Source: Mesorhizobium_G sp050247155 (GTDB lineage Bacteria; Pseudomonadota; Alphaproteobacteria; Rhizobiales; Rhizobiaceae). From it: a stretch of 64,000 bases of DNA. Below, piece by piece: positions 34,755 through 42,389 of this stretch. The notes beneath the pieces are model-generated. The model saw only the letters and a list, made by a program, of their open reading frames with translations, ran no database searches and had not been told where the DNA came from. Numbering within the stretch: position 1 is the stretch's first letter; every line of letters begins with the position of its first letter. Made by a program: the position numbers and the translations under genes. The DNA lies in assembly GCA_050247155.1 (NCBI GenBank), contig JBFWUS010000009.1:1-64000 (forward strand), in the 5' to 3' direction.

Positions 34755-36497
34755 ATGAAACTTGCCCATCTCGACTTCGACCAACTCAAACCCTGCGACC
34801 TCAATGTCCGGAAGAAGGGAAAGGCTGAGATCGCCGATCTTCTCCCCTCGATCCGTGCGCTCGGCATCCTGCAACCGCTTCTGGTGCGGCCCAATTGCGA
34901 GGGCTTCGAGATCGTCGCGGGGCAACGGCGTTACAACGCCGTGGCGGCCTTGCGCGAAGAAAATATCCTTGACCCCGTTCCCTGCATCGTCATGGAGGAC
35001 GGCGACGATGCGAAAGCCATCGAGGCATCGCTGGCCGAGAATATCGCCCGCCTGCCGATGGACGAGATCGACCAGTACAAGGCGTTTGCCGCACTGATCG
35101 CCAAGGGCATGACGCCGGAAGATATCGCGGCGCATTTCGGGGTGAGCGAGCGGCTGGTCAACCAGCGGCTCGCGATTGCCAACATCATCGATCCCATCCT
35201 CAACGCCTATCGCCGCCAGGAGATCGACGCGGCAACGCTTCGTATCCTCACCATGGCGACAGCCAAACAGCAGAAAGCATGGTGGAAGCTGTTCAGGTCG
35301 GACGACGACTACGCGCCGACAGGCCGCGCCCTCAAAGCATGGCTGTTCGGGGGATCGCAGGTTCCGGTCTCCAACGCACTGTTCGATGTGGCCGGATATT
35401 CTGGAGCAGTTATCTCCGACCTGTTCGGCGAGGACCGATACTTTGCCGACAGCGAGGCGTTCTGGACGAACCAGAACGCGGCGATTACCGAGGCGGCGAA
35501 CCGCTACCGAGAGGCCGGATGGTCGGATGTGGTCATTCTCGATGTCGGCGATCATTTTTCGACATGGAACCACCAGAAGACGTCGAAGAAGAAGGGCGGC
35601 AAGGTTTTCGTCGCCATCAGCGCGGATGGCGAAGTCGCCTTCCATGAAGGCTGGCTGAGCCACAAGGACGTCCAGCAAAGGGTGAAGGCGGAACTGCGTG
35701 CGGCTGGCAATGCACCGGACGCGGTTCCATCAGCGAAGCCAGAACTGACAAAGCCGATGCTGAACTACCTGACCCTTCACAAGCATGCCGCCGTGCGCAC
35801 CGAATTGCTGGCGCATTCCGGTCTCGCGCTTCGTCTTGCGGTAGCCCACATGATCGCGGGATCGTCGCTATGGAAGGTCGAAGCCGAACCGCAACGCGCC
35901 GAGAACGAAGCGATTGCGCAAAGCCTCGCAACGTCCATGGCCGAAGCCGGTTTCGGTGCCGAACGAACCCGCATCGTCCGGCTGCTCGGGCTGGATGTTT
36001 CAGGCGAGGAAGGCGACGAGCCGAGCACCATAGCGCGTCAGCGCGGCGAGTTTGGTGTCCGCTTCAATCTGTCCGATCTGCTGGAAAGGCTTGCAGGTAT
36101 GAATGATGCCGATGTCATGCGCATCATGACCTTTGTCATGGCCGAGACGCTGGCGGCGGATGCAACCCTTGTCGATACGCTCGGCGCGCACATCGGCACC
36201 GACATGAAGAACTGGTGGACGCCGAACCAGACTTTCTTCGACCTTATGCGCGACAAAGAGGCGATCAACGCCATGCTCCGCGAAGTCGCGGGCGACATCA
36301 CGGCGGACGCGCACAAGGCTTCAACCACCAAGGTGCAAAAGAAGATCGTCGCCGACTGCCTCACAGGCGAAGGCCGTCCGAAGGTGGAAAGCTGGCTCCC
36401 CCGCTACATGGCGTTTCCGGCGGGCGGCTACACTTCGCGCTTTGCCGAAGCGAAGCCATCGACGCATATGCCGCTGGACGACGAGGACGTGGGATAA
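34755..36497 (+). CDS. ParB/RepB/Spo0J-like nuclease-domain protein (580 aa)
   Basis: Residues about 5-95 are a ParB N-terminal domain (ADLLPSIRALGILQPLLV, then VAGQRRYNAVAAL and the SLAENIARLPMDEIDQYKAF region, each read separately). A helix-turn-helix follows (AAHFGVSERLVNQRLAIA, about 125-142). The remaining 430 residues are a long family-specific extension. At 580 residues it is about twice a chromosomal ParB and matches the large ParB-like proteins of rhizobial plasmids and integrative elements. No ParA gene is adjacent, so classical partition is doubtful. The ribosome-binding site is AAAGGA. Confidence 0.92.
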   Translation: MKLAHLDFDQLKPCDLNVRKKGKAEIADLLPSIRALGILQPLLVRPNCEGFEIVAGQRRYNAVAALREENILDPVPCIVMEDGDDAKAIEASLAENIARLPMDEIDQYKAFAALIAKGMTPEDIAAHFGVSERLVNQRLAIANIIDPILNAYRRQEIDAATLRILTMATAKQQKAWWKLFRSDDDYAPTGRALKAWLFGGSQVPVSNALFDVAGYSGAVISDLFGEDRYFADSEAFWTNQNAAITEAANRYREAGWSDVVILDVGDHFSTWNHQKTSKKKGGKVFVAISADGEVAFHEGWLSHKDVQQRVKAELRAAGNAPDAVPSAKPELTKPMLNYLTLHKHAAVRTELLAHSGLALRLAVAHMIAGSSLWKVEAEPQRAENEAIAQSLATSMAEAGFGAERTRIVRLLGLDVSGEEGDEPSTIARQRGEFGVRFNLSDLLERLAGMNDADVMRIMTFVMAETLAADATLVDTLGAHIGTDMKNWWTPNQTFFDLMRDKEAINAMLREVAGDITADAHKASTTKVQKKIVADCLTGEGRPKVESWLPRYMAFPAGGYTSRFAEAKPSTHMPLDDEDVG

Positions 36498-36513
36498 TCC
36501 ATACCGATTGACG

Positions 36514-36540
36514 CGCCGCCCGATCTTGCATCGGGCGGCG
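36514..36540 (+). terminator. Strong stem-loop after the ParB-like gene
   Basis: An 11-bp perfect inverted repeat (36514-36524 and 36530-36540) with a five-base loop CTTGC begins 17 bases after the stop. The stem is very GC-rich. No T-run follows, so it may end transcription inefficiently or protect the 3' end. Confidence 0.6.
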
Positions 36541-36635
36541 ACTCCGTCCCGGGAATGTCATTGTACTTCCGCCTGATTATCAGCGACGAGGATTATTCGG
36601 TTTAAATCTTGAGTATTCCCGTCTATATTTCGGAC

Positions 36636-36827
36636 ATGGAAAAGACCGAAATCAACATGACCGCCTGGCTCGACGAACCGCCCTATGTCGCATGGAGCGA
36701 AGCGCAGAAGTGCCGCGCCGGACTCGCCTTCGCGCATATCATGGCGATGGACTTGGCCCATGCTAAACAGTTTGTGATCGACCTCGCTTGCCTCGTCCGC
36801 GCCGCTGAGAGCATTTCAGATCGCTGA
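36636..36827 (+). CDS. Small hypothetical protein (63 aa)
   Basis: The ATG at 36636 starts a frame rich in alanine and aromatic residues (MTAWLDEPPYVAWSEAQKC), predicted helical, with three cysteines and no membrane segment. A TTG nine codons earlier is open too. It lies between the terminator hairpin and the toxin gene, which faces it. Coding is plausible but unproven. Confidence 0.5.
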   Translation: MEKTEINMTAWLDEPPYVAWSEAQKCRAGLAFAHIMAMDLAHAKQFVIDLACLVRAAESISDR

Positions 36828-36860
36828 CCGGGCGGCTATCCCGCCGATCCGGTCGCACCG

Positions 36861-37157
36861 TTATCGCCGCTCGTTCAGCGGCGGGTATCGCCGCGCGCCG
36901 TGCAGGACGCGGATGATGTCGATGAAGTGCGGATCATCGAGCGTGTAGATCAGCCGAAACGGCGTGCGAGGGACCGTTACTTCACGGGTTCCGGCCACAT
37001 CGCCCTCACGGCCCAGGAAAGGAAAGGTTTCGAGTTGTTCGGCGACCGTGAAGATGGCCGTCAGAACCCGCAACAACCCTTTCGGGCTTTCCGGTTCGAT
37101 GTGCTGCTTTATAGCGTCCAAGTCAGCTTCGGCGGTATCCTGAAAGCGAACGTGCAT
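36861..37157 (-). CDS. parE: ParE/RelE-family toxin (98 aa)
   Basis: The fold pattern is that of ParE/RelE toxins: VRFQDTAEADLDAIKQHI at the N-terminus, a LETFPFLGREG loop, TPFRLIYTLDD and a terminal IIRVLHGARRYP. ParE-type toxins poison gyrase while RelE types cleave mRNA; the HGARRYP end favours ParE. The start codon overlaps the stop of the antitoxin gene by one base (TGATG). It is the third gene of a three-gene operon. Confidence 0.9.
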   Translation of the reverse strand: MHVRFQDTAEADLDAIKQHIEPESPKGLLRVLTAIFTVAEQLETFPFLGREGDVAGTREVTVPRTPFRLIYTLDDPHFIDIIRVLHGARRYPPLNERR

Positions 37158-37339
37158 CAGAACCCGAATTTGCGCCGGATTTCCTCAAGGGTCTTGTAGA
37201 CGGCTTTGCCGCTGCGCTTGTGATCCAGCGCGTGGTGAATCTGGTCGTTCATCCAGGCGCGGTGCGCGGGGGTGATTTCAGCATCCGCGACAGGCGTCAG
37301 ATAGTCGGCCTCCGGCTTTTTTTCTTTGAGTATGGTCAT
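37157..37339 (-). CDS. ParD-like antitoxin (60 aa)
   Basis: The short protein ends in a helical AHRAWMNDQIHHALDHKRSG segment typical of the toxin-neutralising tail of ParE antitoxins. The DNA-binding part normally at the N-terminus is reduced to about 25 residues. It overlaps the toxin start by one base and the upstream gene's stop by four bases (ATGA), so all three are coupled. Confidence 0.78.
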   Translation of the reverse strand: MTILKEKKPEADYLTPVADAEITPAHRAWMNDQIHHALDHKRSGKAVYKTLEEIRRKFGF

Positions 37340-37536
37340 GGGTACAGTCTACCAGATTCCCGGACAATGTCCTCAATGGATTTGCCGGACAGCGGACTGT
37401 CGAAACCCTCACCAATCGCGGCCCCAATGGCCTTGAGTTTTTCCTCGGGCGAAAGCGCATCCAACGAGGCGCGCTGCGCCAGCGTCGGAGCGGCCCACGG
37501 ATAGACGTCGATACCGAAGGTTTCGAGGGTGTTCAT
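37336..37536 (-). CDS. Third component of the toxin-antitoxin operon (66 aa)
   Basis: The ATG at 37536 lies only six bases after a TATACT -10 box, so the mRNA may be leaderless or nearly so. The protein has a SPEEKLKAIGAAIGEGFDSPLSGKSIEDIVRE region, here split as LSPEEKLKAIG and SGKSIEDIVRES, that is helical. It may be a separate regulator, or an extra antitoxin piece whose function in two-gene systems is fused to the antitoxin. No clear DNA-binding motif is visible. Confidence 0.65.
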   Translation of the reverse strand: MNTLETFGIDVYPWAAPTLAQRASLDALSPEEKLKAIGAAIGEGFDSPLSGKSIEDIVRESGRLYP

Positions 37537-37542
37537 GACTTC

Positions 37543-37575
37543 AGTATAGGCCAAAACCGCCAAAATTGCCACAAA
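37543..37575 (-). promoter_or_regulatory. Promoter/operator of the toxin-antitoxin operon
   Basis: On the minus strand, TATACT (37543-37548) lies 17 bases after a TGGCAA-like -35. Between and upstream are three spaced copies of a GCCAAAA-type heptamer on the plus strand (37550-37575), the expected layout of an autoregulatory operator. Confidence 0.5.
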
Positions 37576-37576
37576 A

Positions 37577-38143
37577 TCACGCCCCGGGCTGGTAGCCGGT
37601 TCTCTTGAGCGCCCGTGACAGGGTCCAGCCGTCGACTCGGTAGTCGCCGGCGATTTCCTCGAACGTCTCGCCTTTTTTGCGCCGACGGGCCGCCTGCCGC
37701 AATTGCCGTTTGCTCAGGACCGGCGGACGGCCGATCCGGGCGCCGCGCAGGCGTGCGGCCTGCATTCCCTCGCGGGTCCGCTGCGAGAGATTGCGCTGCT
37801 CGAACTCCGCCAGCGCGGACATGATCGTGTACACAAAAATCCCCGCCGGGGTCGTGGTGTCGATGCTGAGGCTGGCGATGCGGAAATGCACGCCCCGTGC
37901 CCGAAGCTTTTCGGCCTCGGTCAGGGCATCGACGACCGAACGAAACGCCCGGTCGAGGTCCCAGACCACCAGCATATCCCCGGCCTTCAGGCTGGCGATT
38001 ACCCTATCGAAGACAGGCCGCCTTTTGGCGGTCGCGGACAGGGTTTCGATTTCCAGTTCGTCGGCAAATTCCCTCAGCCCCTCGACCTGCCGGTCATGGC
38101 GCTGCTCCGGCGTGGACACGCGAATGTATGCAATCTTTTTCAT
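37577..38143 (-). CDS. Serine recombinase, resolvase family (188 aa)
   Basis: The N-terminus IRVSTPEQRHDRQVEGL includes the catalytic serine. The central VVWDLDRAFRS, ALAEFEQRNLSQRTREGM and the E-helix are typical of Tn3/Hin-type resolvases, and the C-terminal helix-turn-helix is FEEIAGDYRVDGWTLSRAL. Start is ATG 38143; the ribosome-binding site is weak. It differs from the resolvase at 2054-2659, so the element has at least two small resolvases of separate origin. Confidence 0.92.
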   Translation of the reverse strand: MKKIAYIRVSTPEQRHDRQVEGLREFADELEIETLSATAKRRPVFDRVIASLKAGDMLVVWDLDRAFRSVVDALTEAEKLRARGVHFRIASLSIDTTTPAGIFVYTIMSALAEFEQRNLSQRTREGMQAARLRGARIGRPPVLSKRQLRQAARRRKKGETFEEIAGDYRVDGWTLSRALKRTGYQPGA

Positions 38144-38300
38144 CAATATCAATGGGTTGTAATGCTGCTTCCGGCCACACAATCGTCCCCTTTTGCTGGC
38201 GTCGAATTCGAACAGTCCGAACCCGCCCAAAGCCGCAGTTTCTATAACATTTTACCAAACCGGCTCTCCCTTAGGCAAATATTCACCAAATGGGACGGTT

Positions 38301-38660
38301 GTGCGGGGAGTAATCACCAGTATTTCAAACATAAAGCACAGCCTTGCAGCGGCTATCATTGCCACGGTTGCAGGCACACCGCTGGCCTATGCTGCGGATG
38401 CCGATCTCTCCAAACACAGCATGATGGGCAAGATGAAGCCGGCCGAATGGTATCCGTTCGTTGCCGGGATCGTCGAGGGTGTCGCTTTTCACCGCTATAC
38501 GGCGGCAGGCAAGGACGCAGGCGTCATGAACTGCGTCTATGACTGGTTCTACAAGACGGACGGCACACTGGACGCGATCTATTCCGCCTTCGGCAAGTTC
38601 CCCGACTTTCCACCGGCCGCTGTCGTGGATGCGCTGGCCAAGCGAAAGTGCGGTGAGTGA
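38301..38660 (+). CDS. Exported small protein (119 aa)
   Basis: I choose a GTG at 38301, which gives a typical signal peptide (SLAAAIIATVAGTPLAYA, cleavage after about residue 31). The mature part contains WYPFVAGIVEGVAFHRY and two cysteines (CVYDWF and KCGE) that may form a disulfide, a pattern like small Rap1a/HdeA-type periplasmic proteins. The frame is open upstream to 38193 but only this start gives an N-terminal signal. Its stop overlaps the next start (TGATG). Confidence 0.68.
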   Translation: MRGVITSISNIKHSLAAAIIATVAGTPLAYAADADLSKHSMMGKMKPAEWYPFVAGIVEGVAFHRYTAAGKDAGVMNCVYDWFYKTDGTLDAIYSAFGKFPDFPPAAVVDALAKRKCGE

Positions 38661-39373
38661 TGGACATCACGACAACCCGTAGCTGGAAAGAAGATTTTGC
38701 ACGCAGCGCCGCATTTCGGCGTGAGCAGGACCGCTTCTTCAGGGAAACGGAAAAACGCATCAAGGAAAAAGTCGAGGACGCCAAAGCCGATGACGCCGTG
38801 AGCGACCTTGCAGGGGCGATGGTGCTGGCGAGCGAATCCGACATCGCCGCGTTCCGCAGCGATCTGGACGGCTATCGCACCGCCGCGACCGAAGCGCTGA
38901 TTGAGAATGAGCGGCAACTTGCGCTGGTACAGGCCGAACTCGATGACATGCTCGGCAAAGCCTATGTGCTGCCGGACGGCCGCCGGGTCTTCAAGACCGA
39001 GGACGGATTGCGCGTCTTCGATGAGAACGGCGTCGAACTCTCGGCCAAAGACATCGACCCCGACGTGATCGAAGACTGGCGACCACGCGCCGAGGGCTAT
39101 CTGGAACGCCGTGACGACAAGCTCGATCTCGTGACCGAGCACGACAAGATCATCACCTTCGAGGAGCGGGTCGAACTGGCGGACGAACGCGCCAAGTCGG
39201 GAGAAATGACCGAAGGCGAACTGAGTGACCTGCGCGGCGACCTCGAAGCGTCAATCCCGCTCTCCGTCCGCAGCAAGCTACCCGGTCACGACGCTCTGGA
39301 TGCAGCCGATCCCGTCAGCGAACCCAGCGCGGTCCCGACGTCCGCTCCCGCAACCGCTTTCAAACCGGGATAG
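38660..39373 (+). CDS. Helical acidic hypothetical protein (237 aa)
   Basis: The ATG at 38660 overlaps the preceding stop. The protein is highly charged: the first 110 residues look coiled-coil (FFRETEKRIKEKVEDAKADD, then LIENERQLALVQAELDDML). A short beta-rich insert follows (YVLPDGRRVFKTEDGLRVF) and then more helix. There is no membrane segment. Such proteins recur in conjugative elements of rhizobia next to small exported proteins, but I know no function. Confidence 0.78.
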   Translation: MDITTTRSWKEDFARSAAFRREQDRFFRETEKRIKEKVEDAKADDAVSDLAGAMVLASESDIAAFRSDLDGYRTAATEALIENERQLALVQAELDDMLGKAYVLPDGRRVFKTEDGLRVFDENGVELSAKDIDPDVIEDWRPRAEGYLERRDDKLDLVTEHDKIITFEERVELADERAKSGEMTEGELSDLRGDLEASIPLSVRSKLPGHDALDAADPVSEPSAVPTSAPATAFKPG

Positions 39374-39451
39374 TCCCGCCGCGTCGTCGCGCGCCGGCCC
39401 ACCATCGATATCAGCGGTCCGCCCAATCTGACCAAAAGCCAGGAGACCATC

Positions 39452-39985
39452 ATGGCCCCGAAATACGAAGACCCGGTCGCCAAGTCGATCGAGGCCGCGT
39501 TCATCGCGCGCAACACCGGCATGAGCAATGGCAGCATGGCGGCGGCAAACGGTCTCGCAGATCGCCGCCGTGAGCGCGAACGGGAACAAGAACGCCAACG
39601 CAAGAAGCAGACCAGCACGGACGAGAATTCGAAGGTCATCTGCACCGAGCTTCACCGGCAGGGATTGCTCAGCCGGGAAGATCACCCGCTCGGCTTGCGC
39701 TATGTGCGTGAGCACCTCACGCCGCGCCACGAACGCGGCTATCACGTCTGGGCCATCCCCGTGGTGCGCCGGATGCGACAATCGAAGCGGGTGACAGCGT
39801 TCTGGCACCGTCTTGCCAAGGCGCGCGCCGATCACATCGCATATCTTTATGGCGACGACAGCCGCCGCAATCGCTGCGGACAGCTCCTATGCGCTATCGG
39901 GCATCCGGCTTGCTATCTAATTGGCGGTTTCGTTGACGAGCAGAATTGGCGATCCGTTTACCAAAGCGCACACTATCGTGGGTAG
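39452..39985 (+). CDS. Element-type hypothetical protein (177 aa)
   Basis: After a basic, glutamate/arginine-rich linker (RRREREREQERQRKKQ, residues about 38-53) comes a conserved-looking domain with YHVWAIPVVRRMR, ADHIAYLYGD and HPACYLIGGF, which I recognise as a common hypothetical protein of alphaproteobacterial phages and integrative elements. The gene has AGGAG upstream. There is no signal peptide. Function is unknown. Confidence 0.78.
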   Translation: MAPKYEDPVAKSIEAAFIARNTGMSNGSMAAANGLADRRREREREQERQRKKQTSTDENSKVICTELHRQGLLSREDHPLGLRYVREHLTPRHERGYHVWAIPVVRRMRQSKRVTAFWHRLAKARADHIAYLYGDDSRRNRCGQLLCAIGHPACYLIGGFVDEQNWRSVYQSAHYRG

Positions 39986-40199
39986 GAGCGCCCCGACGTA
40001 TTGTGCGAACTGACGATCCCGGGCGCGCCCAACATCGCTGCCACCGGGAATGACGCACACATTAGGTTCGCCCAGCACGGCGCGCGCGAATGGCCGGAAG
40101 ACGTGTGAAGCCCTAGCGAACCTGGTTTTCATTCAACCATCTACCACCAATCGTCGATCTGTGTTTGTTTGCTTCCATTTCTGACGCCGGACACGCACC

Positions 40200-40592
40200 A
40201 TGCTCGCGCGCTACATCCGCATCACCATCTACATCCCGTTCGAGAACTGGGCGGAACGCCCGTTTCCCGCGCCGGAGCAGATCGCCGAACACTCGTTTGT
40301 ATCCGACTTGCTCGAACTCATGAAAATCCACAAGGGCGTCGGACAGTTGGGTCTCTATGACGGTGTGCATGAGATAGGCCCCGGCTTCGAAGGATTCGCG
40401 CCGCAGGAGGGCTCCAATCCGACACAGGGCATCGTCAACGTGAGGGAGCAGCTGCCGGCGATCCGTTTCACAACCTACGCCCGGGCGGATTTATTCGGCA
40501 CAGTGAAAGAGTTTGTCGACGCTGCTGCCGAGGCGCATCCGTGGGAATATCCGGTGATCGAGATCGATGAAATCTCAATGTGGCAGAAGTAG
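40200..40592 (+). CDS. Hypothetical alpha/beta protein (130 aa)
   Basis: Start is ATG 40200 in MLARYIRITIYIPFENW. The pattern of alternating strands and helices (RYIRITIYIP, QLGLYDGVHEIG, FTTYARADLFGTVKEF) suggests a dimeric alpha/beta-barrel-like fold. It has no membrane segment or catalytic motif. The gene lies 76 bases before the second HR-repeat gene in the same direction and may share its transcript. Confidence 0.7.
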   Translation: MLARYIRITIYIPFENWAERPFPAPEQIAEHSFVSDLLELMKIHKGVGQLGLYDGVHEIGPGFEGFAPQEGSNPTQGIVNVREQLPAIRFTTYARADLFGTVKEFVDAAAEAHPWEYPVIEIDEISMWQK

Positions 40593-40668
40593 TTAATATT
40601 AATACTACGTAAAATACTTGCATTTATTATAAAAATATGACTGACTGTCCTCTTGCATTGGAGGCGGC

Positions 40669-41211
40669 ATGGATGAAGTTCGATTTGAGCAAGACTACGA
40701 AATAACCGTCAGAAGGACACTTGACGGTGCTCCCTATCAGGAAACCTGGAGAAAGGACGGCCTGGTCGACCGCGCCGATGGACCAGCCTATCGCCGTTTC
40801 GATCCGGCAACCGGCAAGATACTCCGCGAAGAATGGAGAAAGGCAGGCAACTACCATCGAACCGATGGCCCGGCTTTCATCCTTTTCGATACCGAAACCG
40901 ACGTGGCGACGCATGAAGCCTGGTACCGGGAGGGTAAGTTTCACCGGCTCGATGGCCCGGCGTGGATCGACCGCACGAAAGATGGCCAAGTAAGTTTCGA
41001 GATTTGGCACCGCGATGGCATGCATCACAGGGAAGGAGGGCCCGCAATGCGCGGTGTCGATCCGCATACCGGTGTCGTTTGGAGGGAACACTATCAGGTT
41101 AATGGCAGATATCATCGCACCGATGGTCCCGCATTGATCGAGCGTGACCGCATAACCGGCGATATTGAACGCGCGTCGGTCTGGCGCCAGGGCGTGCTTT
41201 TTCCGTCGTGA
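40669..41211 (+). CDS. HRxxGPA-repeat protein, copy 2 (180 aa)
   Basis: Five clear repeats of about 32 residues carry the core W-R-x-x-G-x-x-H-R-x-D-G-P-A followed by an acidic TG turn (for example YHRTDGPAFILFDTET, FHRLDGPAWIDR, YHRTDGPALIERD). The copy is more regular than the one at 11942-12589, so the two are probably paralogues, not a recent duplication. No signal peptide or catalytic residues are seen. Upstream DNA is AT-rich (40590-40640), as in a promoter. Confidence 0.82.
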   Translation: MDEVRFEQDYEITVRRTLDGAPYQETWRKDGLVDRADGPAYRRFDPATGKILREEWRKAGNYHRTDGPAFILFDTETDVATHEAWYREGKFHRLDGPAWIDRTKDGQVSFEIWHRDGMHHREGGPAMRGVDPHTGVVWREHYQVNGRYHRTDGPALIERDRITGDIERASVWRQGVLFPS

Positions 41212-41336
41212 TCGTCCGAGAGCGCACGAATTGCCAGGAGTGCGGCGCGTCACGCTCAAGGCAGCTGCCGCTAACTCCCGCGAGATGGACGCAGAAATCA
41301 GGTTGAACGCCTCGTCATGCGGCGGAACGACGTCCT

Positions 41337-41594
41337 TTACATGCCGTTCTTGACGCCAAGCTCCTTGCCGTTGCGCGTGAAGACAATGCGATCTCCTGCC
41401 GCGAAGGCGAACGGGCCCGTCTCTGTCGCGAAGATTATCTCATCGTCCGCACCGGCAGAAGAGCGCGGCGCTCGCTGTATCGCCTGGTTGAGCGCAAACA
41501 CATCCTTGAGCCGATGTGCGAAGGCCAATTGCGTCGAAGACGGTCCGCCCGCCTCCTGGTCTCTTAGAAAGTGCTCAAGCGCTGCGGGCATCAT
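41337..41594 (-). pseudogene. Relaxase-helicase fragment
   Basis: The peptide AGGPSSTQLAFAHRLKDVFALN and what follows, to ELGVKNGM and a stop, matches an internal part of the relaxase encoded at 44215-46941 (its AGAPSSTQLAFAHRRKDVF region, 44557-44807) with scattered substitutions. Nothing else of the relaxase is present, so this is a diverged fragment in the same orientation, about 3.2 kb away. Confidence 0.85.
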
Positions 41595-41597
41595 TGC

Positions 41598-41782
41598 GGC
41601 CGTGCCAGGCTGGTCTCGGTGTCGCGCTCCTCAGCGACCGACACCTGCGTCCGGAGATGGCGATCATCCAAGAGCGCCTGCCGGCCCTGCCATCGCTCGC
41701 ATACGTCGTGCGTCGGACAAAGAAGGCGCGAAATCCCGCGCTGGAAAGGCCGGTGTCGGAAGTAGAAGCGGAGATCAGCTGA
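41598..41782 (+). pseudogene. LysR-type regulator C-terminal fragment
   Basis: The frame reads CQAGLGVALLSDRHLRPEM and then LAYVVRRTKKARNPALERP to a TGA, the end of a LysR-type effector domain (GLGIALLP, RNPAL motifs). No start, DNA-binding domain or earlier part exists. It begins directly where the relaxase fragment ends. Confidence 0.65.
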
Positions 41783-41872
41783 TACCGCAGGCTGGCGCTA
41801 GCGAGCCAAACCTGTAGGCCGAGGCTGCGACATTCCAAGCCCTTCGTTGCGCACCCGCAAATGCTGCCCGAG

Positions 41873-41989
41873 CTAGGTCGCTCCGTTCCAGAAGGCAAAG
41901 CCCAGAACGGCTGCCACGAGCAAGATGACGAGAACACCCATTAGAGTGCCAATCTTTTCTGGCAGCCCATCTTGTCTCTGCTGCGCCAT
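41873..41989 (-). CDS. Very small membrane protein (38 aa)
   Basis: The ATG at 41989 has a strong GGGAGGACTGTT ribosome-binding site. The product is a short polar N-terminus, then one hydrophobic helix (MGVLVILLVAAVLGFAFW). It follows a second tiny membrane-protein gene and TrkH on the same strand, so it may be a small accessory subunit of the transporter; this is inference. Confidence 0.6.
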   Translation of the reverse strand: MAQQRQDGLPEKIGTLMGVLVILLVAAVLGFAFWNGAT

Positions 41990-42042
41990 AACAGTCCTCC
42001 CTTTCCGGCATGATGACAACCGCCAGCGTTGATTGCCCAGAG

Positions 42043-42165
42043 TTAGTTCAACACGTGGTTGAGCAGGACGTAGCCGATTGCGTACAAGCAAACTCCTATG
42101 CCGGCGCTGATCGCAACCATTGTCAAGAACGACATTTCGCCTTTGTGTGGATCTTCCGCCGACAT
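42043..42165 (-). CDS. Very small membrane protein (40 aa)
   Basis: The frame reads MSAEDPHKGEMSFLTMVAIS, then a hydrophobic stretch GIGVCLYAIGYVLLN. The start is ambiguous: 42189 (48 aa), 42165 (40 aa) or 42135 (30 aa, best AAAGGCGAA box). It contains a single membrane helix and resembles small subunits of cation transporters in size only. Confidence 0.5.
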   Translation of the reverse strand: MSAEDPHKGEMSFLTMVAISAGIGVCLYAIGYVLLNHVLN

Positions 42166-42257
42166 CGAGCGCAATAATGCGCCGTGCATCACCTTTCACA
42201 ACACAATTATTTTTCGTTTCGCGGGGAATAAAATTCGCGTTCGTTTGCGTATTGGGT

Positions 42258-42389
42258 GTGAAGTCTCGGTTTGACCTGCTGCCGCATTTGGAAGATTTGG
42301 GCCGCTGCGCGCACTCTCAGTTGCCGACACATATGATCTGTCTCGTCCCCCTTTTGCCCTGGCTTATCAAGATCACTCGCAACGCCTAA
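42258..42389 (+). pseudogene. ECF sigma factor relic with internal deletion
   Basis: From a GTG at 42258 the frame reads SRFDLLPHLEDLGRCAHSQL and, after a short unrelated stretch, VPLLPWLIKITRNA and a stop. The two ends match regions 2.1 and 2.3 of the ECF sigma factor at 24047-24568 (IDVVPYLDDLWRYAR and LLPWLIRIVRNT), with about 30 residues missing and all of region 4 absent. It overlaps the 3' end of trkH. Confidence 0.75.
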
